In this document: piece by piece, positions 1 through 4,734 of the stretch
Layout of the letters: the number at the start of each line of letters is the position of its first letter
Numbering within the stretch: the stretch's first letter is position 1
Assembly (NCBI GenBank): GCA_947174155.1
Contig: CAMWHX010000030.1
Location: forward strand, 1 to 8,949
Source of the DNA: an uncultured Porphyromonadaceae bacterium
Lineage (GTDB): Bacteria > Bacteroidota > Bacteroidia > Bacteroidales > Muribaculaceae
Direction: 5' to 3'
Length of the DNA: 8,949 nt
The notes under the pieces: generated by a model
What the model saw: the letters and a program-made list of their open reading frames with translations, nothing else
The model's database searches: none
What the model was told of the DNA's origin: nothing
Program-made: the position numbers and the translations under genes

Positions 1-1128
1 ATAGCTCCCCACGCTTTCTATAAGTTGGGAGTCGAGGGAGAGATGACGAGGTTTAACGTGGTGATTTCAGAGGGCGTCCGCAGTTTAGGCTATAAAGCCC
101 TGGCAGAAACCGGAGTCGAAACCTTGAGGCTACCATCGACTTTGAATGAGCTCGGAGACGAGGCTTTGTGGCGCTGTGTGGAACTAAGAGAGATCGACGG
201 TTTGGAGTATGTAGGGGCGATCGGTGAGGGTGCTTTCCGATTCTGTAATTCCTTGGAGTCGGTGACTCTCGGCGAGAACCTGACGGTTATCCCAAAGTCA
301 GCTTTTGAGATGTGTCATAGCCTCACAAGTGTCTCACTTCCCCGTAGTGTCGAGATATTGGATGATCTGGCATTTGCGGAGTGTGTCAATTTGGAGTACG
401 TCACGATTCCCGACGGAGTCAGGAAGATTGGAGCCCGCTGTTTTGCTCTATGCGAAAAGTTGTCCTATCTCAATCTCCCTGAGGAGCTCGAAGAGATAGG
501 GGAGTATGCTCTTGCGGGGTGTGTGTGCATTGAGAAGCAGGAGTGGACTGACGGTTTGACGGTACTCCCCTCCGGTGTCATGTCGGCATGTACCGCTCTG
601 GAATTTGCCTATATCGGGCCGGCTGTCGTCACCATAGGAGCTAATGCATATCATGGATGTGTTAACTTGGAGACATTGAGCCTGGCGAGCTTGGTTGAGA
701 GGATTGAGACGTCCGCGTTTTCCGACTGTCCGAATCTTAAATTTGTATATGTAGACAATCTCCTTCCCCCGACCATCCAGCCCGATACGTTTGACGCAGA
801 AACGTATGCCAACGGCATACTGTATGTGCGTCCCGAGGTAGAGGAGCTATATCGTCAGAGTCCGCAGTGGAGCAAGTTTGCCCATGTCGATTCTACGACG
901 ATTTTCCCGGATAACAGCGGAGTGGAAACTGTAGAATCGGAGGGGCGACTGCGGATCGTAGACGGAGTCCCTGAGTTGGTTGCCGGTTTCGGAAGTTACA
1001 GCATATATAGTATTGACGGACGACTTATCTGCGCCGGAGAAGAGGGCGGAGCTCTCCATTGCGCCCCGGGGGTTTATGTGATTCGCTGGGAGGATGGTGC
1101 TTGCGCTAAGGTAATTGTCAATTCATAA
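1..1128 (+). CDS. BspA-like leucine-rich repeat protein with type IX-like C-terminal domain, 5' truncated by the window edge
   Basis: The frame is open from base 1 (Ile-Ala-Pro-His-Ala-Phe, itself LRR-like), so the TTG at 25 and the ATG at 43 are internal codons and the true start lies outside the window. About ten tandem units of roughly 23 residues follow the TpLRR/LRR_5 pattern (I-G-x-x-A-F-x-x-C-x-x-L-x-x-V-x-L-P), for example IGEGAFRFCNSLESVTL and IPKSAFEMCHSLTSVSLP. They are followed by the LYVRPEVEELY..SPQW..F segment usual after such arrays. The last ~50 residues (YSIYSIDGRLI ... PGVYVIRWEDG ... KVIV) resemble a type A T9SS sorting domain. Inferred: secreted or surface-anchored, possibly in adhesion or protein binding. 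The ligand is unknown. The final codons AAT TCA TAA lie inside an AATTCAT heptad array. A strong terminator follows at 1245-1286. Confidence 0.85.
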   Translation: MAPHAFYKLGVEGEMTRFNVVISEGVRSLGYKALAETGVETLRLPSTLNELGDEALWRCVELREIDGLEYVGAIGEGAFRFCNSLESVTLGENLTVIPKSAFEMCHSLTSVSLPRSVEILDDLAFAECVNLEYVTIPDGVRKIGARCFALCEKLSYLNLPEELEEIGEYALAGCVCIEKQEWTDGLTVLPSGVMSACTALEFAYIGPAVVTIGANAYHGCVNLETLSLASLVERIETSAFSDCPNLKFVYVDNLLPPTIQPDTFDAETYANGILYVRPEVEELYRQSPQWSKFAHVDSTTIFPDNSGVETVESEGRLRIVDGVPELVAGFGSYSIYSIDGRLICAGEEGGALHCAPGVYVIRWEDGACAKVIVNS

Positions 1129-1144
1129 TTCATAATTCATAATT
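1120..1144 (+). repeat. AATTCAT heptad array at the LRR gene stop codon
   Basis: Three full copies of the 7-mer AATTCAT plus a terminal AATT run from 1120 to 1144. The array contains the last two sense codons and the stop of the LRR gene. The same motif in reverse complement (AATTATG) is at 5381-5412, at the end of mltF. Confidence 0.85.
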
Positions 1145-1152
1145 TAGAATTG

Positions 1153-1203
1153 GGAGGCTAACGGGCGGCTTGCACCCTAATACAAACCGGAGGCTAACGG
1201 GCG
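1153..1203 (+). repeat. 15-bp direct repeat, two copies 36 bp apart
   Basis: GGAGGCTAACGGGCG occurs exactly at 1153-1167 and 1189-1203. The pair sits in the 66-base spacer between the AATTCAT array and the ATTCAAAATTCAAC array, downstream of the LRR gene. No coding capacity is visible. Function unknown. Confidence 0.8.
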
Positions 1204-1210
1204 ACTCCGC

Positions 1211-1244
1211 AATTCAAAATTCAACATTCAAAATTCAACATTAT
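1211..1244 (+). repeat. 14-bp tandem repeat (ATTCAAAATTCAAC)x2, with an exact inverted copy at 5279-5312
   Basis: ATTCAAAATTCAAC is repeated in direct tandem at 1212-1225 and 1226-1239. The whole 34-base stretch 1211-1244 is the exact reverse complement of 5279-5312. It ends directly before the A-tract of the terminator. Confidence 0.85.
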
Positions 1245-1286
1245 AAAAAAATCCGTATCTGCACTCAGTGCAGATACGGATTTTTT
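1245..1286. terminator. Symmetrical (bidirectional) Rho-independent terminator
   Basis: A perfect inverted repeat (arms 1251-1265 and 1267-1281; ATCCGTATCTGCACT and its complement) is flanked by an A-tract (1245-1250) and a T-tract (1281-1286), so either strand gives a long stem ending in a U-run. On the plus strand it follows the LRR gene by 117 bases. On the minus strand it begins at the stop codon of the proposed small ORF (1285-1287), so it would end the sigma-factor transcript. Confidence 0.93.
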
Positions 1287-1446
1287 AGTTGACGATCATC
1301 GCGCTAAACGGGCCATCGTTGACGGAATGGCAAACTCGTGCGAACTGACGAATGAGCGAGATGGTGTACGAACTGGGTGAATGTAGTTTGTTATGTTTCA
1401 CTTCAGAGGGTGTTACAGAATGAGTAGAACTGTCTGTCATAGGCAT
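1285..1446 (-). CDS. Candidate 53-residue small protein downstream of the ECF sigma factor
   Basis: ATG at 1446 (alternative ATG at 1440) opens 53 codons ending in TAA at 1287-1285. An in-frame stop lies just upstream of the ATG. The product has a polar Ser/Thr/His-rich first half, then a hydrophobic-basic segment TISLIRQFARV (residues 28-38) and a C-terminus AMIVN. It has no obvious TM helix or signal peptide. The best support is position: its stop codon abuts the terminator stem, as for the last gene of a transcript, and it fills an otherwise unexplained gap on the same strand as the sigma gene, 123 bases downstream of it. My impression that short Bacteroidales ORFs carry similar RQFAR segments is a recollection, not a search. 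It could be a regulatory partner of the sigma factor or a chance ORF; no function is assigned. Confidence 0.5.
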   Translation of the reverse strand: MPMTDSSTHSVTPSEVKHNKLHSPSSYTISLIRQFARVCHSVNDGPFSAMIVN

Positions 1447-1536
1447 CGGATGTTTTGGTTACCGCCTATAAAACGCCATGAGTGAGGTGAATATTATATG
1501 GAGTGAATAAAAAAAGGTAAATTTGCACAAATAAGG

Positions 1537-1572
1537 TGACGCCGGGCGTCCCTTAGAGGGGCCCCGGTGTCA
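1537..1572 (-). other. Hairpin overlapping the sigma-factor stop codon
   Basis: Arms 1537-1546 (TGACGCCGGG) and 1563-1572 (CCCGGTGTCA) pair over 10 positions with one mismatch. A nested 4-bp stem (CCCT/AGGG) lies inside. The sigma stop codon (1572-1570) is within the stem. On the minus strand no U-run follows directly; the nearest T-run is about 20 bases on (1515-1509). It is therefore a doubtful terminator, more likely a pausing, processing or stability element that lets transcription continue into the small ORF. Confidence 0.45.
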
Positions 1573-2160
1573 GAGAGTAAGGATAATATCTTTCTCAGCA
1601 GCGATACGACGCAGGTTGATGATGGCGTAGCGCATACGACCGAGGGCGGTATTGATGCTGACACCGGTGATCTCTGCGATCTCCTTGAAGGAGAGATTCT
1701 GGTAGTATCTCATGGTTAGCACCTCGCGTTGCAGGGGAGGAAGCTGTGTGATGAGATGCTTAACGTCATCGCGTATCTGCTCGTGGATGATGACGTCCTC
1801 GATGGTGGCCTCACAGAGTTCTTTGCGGTTGAGGACATCGACGTCTTCGAGGTCGGCAGACTGAAGGTTCTCGGACTTCTCCTGACGGAAGTAGTCGATA
1901 ATGAGGTTATGGGCGATACGAGATATCCAGGCGGGGAACTTGCCGTTTTCGGTGTAGCGGCCCTGCTTGATAGTCATGATAGCCTTGACGAAGGTCTCCT
2001 GAAATATGTCGTTGGCTATATCCTCATTGCGAATCATCCGCAGGATATAGGTGTAGATTTTATCCTGATGACGCTTCAGCAAGGTGTCGAATGCCTCGTT
2101 GTTGCCTTGTGCATATGCCTTGACCAGCTGCTCGTCGGTCATGGATTGGAAGTTTGCCAT
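1570..2160 (-). CDS. ECF-type RNA polymerase sigma factor (sigma-70 family)
   Basis: A 196-residue protein of normal ECF length. Region 2 spans roughly residues 22-92 and includes the DIFQETFVKAI helix and the FPAWISRIAHNLIIDYFR segment, which contact core polymerase and the -10 DNA. Region 4 is roughly 128-185, with LPPLQREVLTMRYY and the helix-turn-helix LSFKEIAEITGVSINTALGRMRYAI for -35 recognition. The start is ATG at 2160; a second Met at codon 7 (MTDEQLV) also fits family N-termini. No anti-sigma or FecR-like gene adjoins it, so it is not a classic FecI/FecR pair and its control is not evident. It has its own consensus promoter (2296-2327) and a ~130-base leader with a dyad. The proposed small ORF at 1446-1285 is probably cotranscribed. 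The regulon cannot be told from the sequence. Confidence 0.93.
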   Translation of the reverse strand: MANFQSMTDEQLVKAYAQGNNEAFDTLLKRHQDKIYTYILRMIRNEDIANDIFQETFVKAIMTIKQGRYTENGKFPAWISRIAHNLIIDYFRQEKSENLQSADLEDVDVLNRKELCEATIEDVIIHEQIRDDVKHLITQLPPLQREVLTMRYYQNLSFKEIAEITGVSINTALGRMRYAIINLRRIAAEKDIILTL

Positions 2161-2252
2161 TCTGTGTAATCTGTTTTCGTTAAGTAGAGATTTCTCGATA
2201 GGCGGAGTGTTTGAATGGTCGTTATTGTCTAAATTAAAAATCTATCACACTT

Positions 2253-2285
2253 CGCGCGACACAGTGTAACGTAAAGTGTCGTGCG
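2253..2285. promoter_or_regulatory. Imperfect dyad in the sigma-factor leader, next to the likely transcription start
   Basis: CGCGCGACAC (2253-2262) and GTGTCGTGCG (2276-2285) form a 10-bp inverted repeat with one G-T position and a 13-base centre. It lies just downstream of the promoter -7 box (2296-2303), so it covers roughly the first 5-40 bases of the transcript. It could be an operator or a 5' mRNA hairpin; the sequence does not distinguish these. The rest of the leader, 2161-2252, shows no clear motif. Confidence 0.4.
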
Positions 2286-2295
2286 ATATTGAGTG

Positions 2296-2327
2296 CAAAG
2301 TTAATAAAAAGAAGGGTGAGTTGCAAA
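2296..2327 (-). promoter_or_regulatory. Bacteroidota consensus promoter for the sigma-factor gene
   Basis: Read on the minus strand, TTTG (2327-2324) is followed after exactly 20 bases by TAACTTTG (2303-2296), then C. This matches the Bacteroides -33/-7 consensus TTTG-N19-21-TAnnTTTG. The start would fall near 2290, leaving a leader of about 130 bases before the ATG at 2160. The spacer and -33 box lie inside the hairpin/U-tract of the prmA terminator. Confidence 0.8.
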
Positions 2328-2338
2328 TATCTCACCCT
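2304..2338 (-). terminator. Rho-independent terminator after prmA, overlapping the sigma promoter
   Basis: On the minus strand GGGTGAG (2337-2331) and CTCACCC (2320-2314) form a perfect 7-bp stem, 8 bp with the flanking A/T pair, around a 10-base loop. A T-rich tract, TTCTTTTTATT, follows. It lies about 120 bases past the prmA stop. The -33 box of the next promoter is in the loop and the U-tract is in its spacer. Confidence 0.7.
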
Positions 2339-2383
2339 CTAATTTTACTAAATATTGTTAACTGCTCCCTTTTGAGGTGTAGT

Positions 2384-2434
2384 TTAGGGTCTGCTTACAC
2401 AATAAATTGCCTGTTTTGCAGTAATAGCCACCAT
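2384..2434 (-). other. Very short ORF (16 codons) between prmA and its terminator
   Basis: ATG at 2434 is preceded by a purine-rich GGAGGG four bases upstream on the minus strand and encodes MVAITAKQAIYCVSRP before TAA. It lies between the prmA stop and the terminator hairpin. The SD-like sequence is the only support, and Bacteroidota rarely depend on SD, so this may be chance. The rest of 2339-2456 holds nothing I recognise. Confidence 0.12.
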
Positions 2435-2456
2435 GTTACCCTCCGAGTCGCGACGG

Positions 2457-3299
2457 TCAGGATTTTTGGAGTATGAGGACCGTCCAGTCGTTATCAACCC
2501 GGCGGCCGACCTCAACGAGCCCCAGCGGGAGGGCAGCTTCGGTGATCATCGGAGCGTCAGACTCGTAGAATCCGCTCAGCATCATTTTTCCTCCCGCTTT
2601 CAGGGCGCTTGCATAAGCGTGCAGGTCAGAGAGGATGATATTGCGGTTGATATTGGCCAGGAAGAAGTCAGCAGGCGGCAGGGTAGGGAGTAGAGCAGCG
2701 TCGCCACACTTCATCTCGGCGCTTACCTTGTTCAGGCCTACGTTTTCCACGGCATTCTCCCATGCTCCCGGATCTATCTCAATACCGGTGACGGATGCCG
2801 CTCCACGCATGGCGCACAGGATAGCAAGGATTCCGGTTCCGGTCCCCATGTCGATGACAGACGTATTCTTCATGTCGAAGCTTAGGATTGACTCTATCAT
2901 CAGGCGTGTGGTGAAGTGGTGTCCGGTGCCGAAGGCCATTTTGGGGTCAACCACTATATCATATTTCGCCTCCGGAATGTCGTGATGGAAGGAGGAGTGG
3001 ATGACTACACGGTCGGCTATGACGATCGGTTGGAAGTAGTGGCGTTCCCACTCCTCGTTCCAGTTCTTCCCTTCGATGACTTCGGTTGAGAGAATCATCT
3101 TGGTCTCGAAAGGAAAATCTTCAAGACACCGGGAAGTTTGCTCTGCGGAATACATGGAGACGGGGATATAGGCCGTGAGTCCTTCAGAGTCGGGTGTGAA
3201 GGACTCGAAACCGCCGTCGGCGAGGAGGGCTGCCGCCAGATCCGTAATATCTTCGCTACATGGAGTGAAGTCAATTCTAAGGGCTATATAATCGGTCAT
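2457..3299 (-). CDS. prmA: Ribosomal protein L11 methyltransferase
   Basis: PrmA transfers methyl groups from S-adenosylmethionine to lysines and the N-terminus of ribosomal protein L11, in the cytoplasm. The protein has 280 residues, normal for the Bacteroidales form. Residues 1-70 are the divergent L11-recognition domain. The Rossmann methyltransferase core carries the PrmA signature MAFGTGHHFTT (121-131), the SAM-binding VIDMGTGTGILAI (148-160), the acidic strand end GIEIDP (172-177) and ANINRNI (215-221), the family's substitute for the NPPY motif. It ends DWTVLIL-QKS. The start ATG at 3299 follows the upstream 124-residue gene by 39 bases, so it is probably the last gene of that transcript, before the terminator at 2304-2338. 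No defects are visible. Confidence 0.95.
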   Translation of the reverse strand: MTDYIALRIDFTPCSEDITDLAAALLADGGFESFTPDSEGLTAYIPVSMYSAEQTSRCLEDFPFETKMILSTEVIEGKNWNEEWERHYFQPIVIADRVVIHSSFHHDIPEAKYDIVVDPKMAFGTGHHFTTRLMIESILSFDMKNTSVIDMGTGTGILAILCAMRGAASVTGIEIDPGAWENAVENVGLNKVSAEMKCGDAALLPTLPPADFFLANINRNIILSDLHAYASALKAGGKMMLSGFYESDAPMITEAALPLGLVEVGRRVDNDWTVLILQKS

Positions 3300-3338
3300 A
3301 CGATAAGTAGCTTTCTAAAATTAAACGATATATGTAGC

Positions 3339-3713
3339 TTATTTCTTACGATGGAAGAGGGAGAATACCTTACGGATAGTCTTGAAAGTCTGAAACCCGA
3401 GCATGGCGTAGTCTACATAGTTCAGACCTGAGAAGATCTTCCCTGCGAGGGGACCGAGAGAGGACACGAACCCGGTCTTGGATCCCTTGGTACCCTTATT
3501 GTTGGAGAGGAAGGGGAGAGACTGGCGTGCATTGGTAATGTCATGCGCCATTTTGTCGCGACAGAACTCCTTCTTGAGGGTCATCAGAGCGCGCCGATAC
3601 TTGATATCGGCCAGAGTATAGCCCTCAAAACGGTGTTGCGGCATGTCGAGGGCATCGACAGGCGCGTCGTGGGGTGCCGGCATGGTAGCGGGAGCGGATA
3701 CAGTTTCTGCCAT
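3339..3713 (-). CDS. Hypothetical protein, 124 residues, basic C-terminal tail
   Basis: I do not assign this to a named family. An Ala/Pro-rich N-terminus (residues 1-28) has no signal peptide. A charged, probably helical part follows (GYTLADIKYRRALMTLKKEF, 31-50), then a Ser/Gly/Lys-rich linker (70-84). The C-terminal segment (about 85-124) mixes hydrophobic and basic residues (GLNYVDYAMLGFQTF, then KTIRKVFSLFHRKK) and could lie along or insert in a membrane. The start ATG at 3713 is only 7 bases after the holin-like gene's stop, implying translational coupling, and prmA follows 39 bases downstream. The context suggests a cytoplasmic or peripheral partner of the holin-like/YtxH membrane proteins. 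This is inference from position only. Confidence 0.8.
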   Translation of the reverse strand: MAETVSAPATMPAPHDAPVDALDMPQHRFEGYTLADIKYRRALMTLKKEFCRDKMAHDITNARQSLPFLSNNKGTKGSKTGFVSSLGPLAGKIFSGLNYVDYAMLGFQTFKTIRKVFSLFHRKK

Positions 3714-3720
3714 AGCTTAA

Positions 3721-4071
3721 TCAGGAGTTAGGGTCCAGGAATAGACGGGTTATGAACTTGGCTATCGGGTCAAACAGCAACTGTCGACGAAGGAGGAAGA
3801 GTGTTATCATCAGGATAATGAGTACTCCTGTCACGCACAGATATGCCAAAGCCGGGACCATCAGCATCTTGAAGACATCCGCCAGCGCAAAAGAGAGCAG
3901 GATGATGATGACCATGCCGATCATAAGGCAGATGGCACCGAGGACGAAGGTGCCGGCGAGAACGGTAAACTTCTCGGCGGCGGTGAGTTTGAGATACTCA
4001 GTCTCGAGGGTGAGCCATCGGCGTCCCTGGAAGAAGAGGTCTTTAAGCTGGTCGGTGAGGGTCTGTTTCAT
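3721..4071 (-). CDS. Holin-like small membrane protein (phage holin family / Holin-X-like)
   Basis: I place the start at ATG 4071, giving 116 residues (MKQTLTDQLKDLF...). The frame stays open further upstream, but that extension reads through the intergenic hairpin region and the overlapping YtxH gene, so it is not credible. A charged cytoplasmic N-terminus (1-35, ending TLETEYLKLTAAEK) is followed by TM1 (about 36-64) and TM2 (about 72-95), with a short hydrophobic-basic tail ending FLDPNS. This layout matches the chromosomal 'phage holin family' / Holin-X-like proteins found in many Bacteroidota. No lysin or phage structural gene is nearby, so this is probably a housekeeping membrane protein rather than a prophage remnant. 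It is preceded by a structured 115-base gap and followed after 7 bases by the 124-residue gene. Confidence 0.8.
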   Translation of the reverse strand: MKQTLTDQLKDLFFQGRRWLTLETEYLKLTAAEKFTVLAGTFVLGAICLMIGMVIIILLSFALADVFKMLMVPALAYLCVTGVLIILMITLFLLRRQLLFDPIAKFITRLFLDPNS

Positions 4072-4086
4072 TTTTTTTAGTATACA

Positions 4087-4139
4087 CCTTAAGGGGAGAC
4101 GGTATGAGGGGTTAATCCCGAATCCGCCTCCCCATAAGG
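4087..4139 (-). other. Long intergenic hairpin between ytxH2 and the holin-like gene
   Basis: On the minus strand, 4139-4124 (CCTTATGGGGAGGCGG) pairs with 4102-4087 (CCGTCTCCCCTTAAGG). This gives 15 of 16 pairs counting one G-U, with a single U-U mismatch, around a 21-base loop. No U-run follows the stem; the holin-like ATG is 16 bases further on. It looks like an mRNA processing/stability element or an interspersed palindromic repeat rather than a terminator. Confidence 0.6.
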
Positions 4140-4157
4140 GGGATAATGATTTTTTTG

Positions 4158-4177
4158 ATGCCGTCTGAAGGCGGCAT
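4158..4177. repeat. Small palindrome ATGCCG-N8-CGGCAT containing an exact 12-mer ATGCCGTCTGAA
   Basis: Arms 4158-4163 and 4172-4177 are perfect. On the plus strand 4158-4169 reads ATGCCGTCTGAA, identical to the 12-base Neisseria DNA uptake sequence. It follows the ytxH2 stop by about 10 bases on the minus strand and is followed there by an A-run, not a U-run, so it is not a normal terminator. The uptake-sequence match is probably coincidental. Confidence 0.4.
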
Positions 4178-4186
4178 AATTCATTC

Positions 4187-4384
4187 TCACTCGGGATTTC
4201 CGGTGAGCTCAGCGACGAGGGCGTCAACCTCCTGGTCGCTGATCTTATAGCCCTTCTTACGCAGGATACGTGTGATACGATTACGGACCTCCTCACCCTT
4301 TTCCGGAGCGAAGAGAAGAGCCGCGCCACATCCTACGATCGCGCCGCCAAGGAAGGCGTACAAAATGCTCAGTGATGCTTTCAT
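4187..4384 (-). CDS. YtxH domain-containing small membrane protein (copy 2)
   Basis: A 65-residue protein: MKAS, one hydrophobic helix (about residues 6-26, with FLGGAIVGCGAALLFAP), then the YtxH signature APEKGEEVRNRI and a charged C-terminal helix. YtxH proteins (PF12732) are short single-pass proteins of unclear function, often stress- or envelope-associated. The neighbouring gene at 4421-4621 has the same layout and shares MKA, LGGAI, LL-x-APEKGE and ILRKKG, so the two arose by tandem duplication. The C-terminus has diverged: this copy ends with an acidic VDALVAELTGNPE stretch and is less lysine-rich. The gap to the upstream copy is 36 bases, consistent with one transcript. Confidence 0.9.
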   Translation of the reverse strand: MKASLSILYAFLGGAIVGCGAALLFAPEKGEEVRNRITRILRKKGYKISDQEVDALVAELTGNPE

Positions 4385-4420
4385 CTTGATAATGTGTTGA
4401 GATGTTTTTCAGAGCCGATC

Positions 4421-4621
4421 TCAGGCGTTCTGGATCTGCTCCTCGATTTCGTCTACGAGTTCCTCCATCTTCTCCTTTTTCAGGGAGATACCCTTCTTGC
4501 GGAGGATCTTGGCGATTTTCTTGCGGGTGTCCTCACCCTTCTCGGGAGCAGCGAGCAGACCGATTGCTGCACCTGCGATAGCACCGCCCAAGACGGCGCA
4601 GATAACATGGATTGCTTTCAT
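4421..4621 (-). CDS. YtxH domain-containing small membrane protein (copy 1)
   Basis: A 66-residue protein with an N-terminal TM helix (about 5-25, VICAVLGGAIAGAAIGLLAAP, Gly/Ala-rich and suited to helix packing). It is followed by APEKGEDTRKKIAKILRKKG and a highly charged, likely coiled C-terminal helix (KKEKMEELVDEIEEQIQ). This is the typical YtxH (PF12732) plan; biochemical function is not established. It precedes its paralogue at 4187-4384 and then the holin-like gene, a set of small inner-membrane proteins probably made together. A 113-base gap with a strong hairpin (4660-4692) separates it from the DUF3332 gene upstream. I found no consensus Bacteroidota promoter in that gap. Confidence 0.9.
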   Translation of the reverse strand: MKAIHVICAVLGGAIAGAAIGLLAAPEKGEDTRKKIAKILRKKGISLKKEKMEELVDEIEEQIQNA

Positions 4622-4659
4622 TGTTATAATATTTTTTATAGGTTGATTTTTTCATGAGG

Positions 4660-4692
4660 TTTCCGGTCACGGCTACGGCCTGCGACCGGAAA
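4660..4692. other. Intergenic hairpin between the DUF3332 gene and ytxH1
   Basis: TTTCCGGTC (4660-4668) and GACCGGAAA (4684-4692) are perfect 9-bp arms around a 15-base GC-rich centre that can form a further GGC/GCC stem. On the minus (coding) strand the downstream sequence lacks a U-run, so it is a poor intrinsic terminator in that direction. A T-rich run follows on the plus strand, where there is no gene to end. It may mark processing or partial termination between the lipoprotein and the YtxH genes. Confidence 0.55.
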
Positions 4693-4734
4693 TTATTATT
4701 TTCAATGGTATAACACCATCGGTGGGGGTTGGGT

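Noticed and set aside
1518..1525. TAAATTTG, a match to the Bacteroidota -7 box on the plus strand
   Set aside because: No TTTG at the required 19-21 base distance upstream, and it would drive only antisense RNA into the sigma gene.
1729..2169. Plus-strand frame of 146 codons opposite the sigma factor
   Set aside because: Antisense to conserved sigma regions 2 and 4; no independent support.
2340..2430. Sequence around GGTCTGCTTACACAATAAATTGCC as a possible insertion-sequence end
   Set aside because: No matching inverted end, target-site duplication or transposase fragment could be found in the window.
3721..4071. Prophage holin cassette
   Set aside because: No endolysin, tail, integrase or other phage gene is nearby; the holin-like gene sits among chromosomal small membrane genes and prmA.
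4072..4329. N-terminal extension of the holin-like frame (86 extra codons)
   Set aside because: It would overlap ytxH2 and translate the intergenic hairpins; the ATG at 4071 gives the normal family length and N-terminus.
4622..4734. Possible promoter for ytxH1 in the gap after the DUF3332 gene
   Set aside because: The nearest -7-like sequence (TACCATTG) has a mismatch and no TTTG at acceptable spacing.
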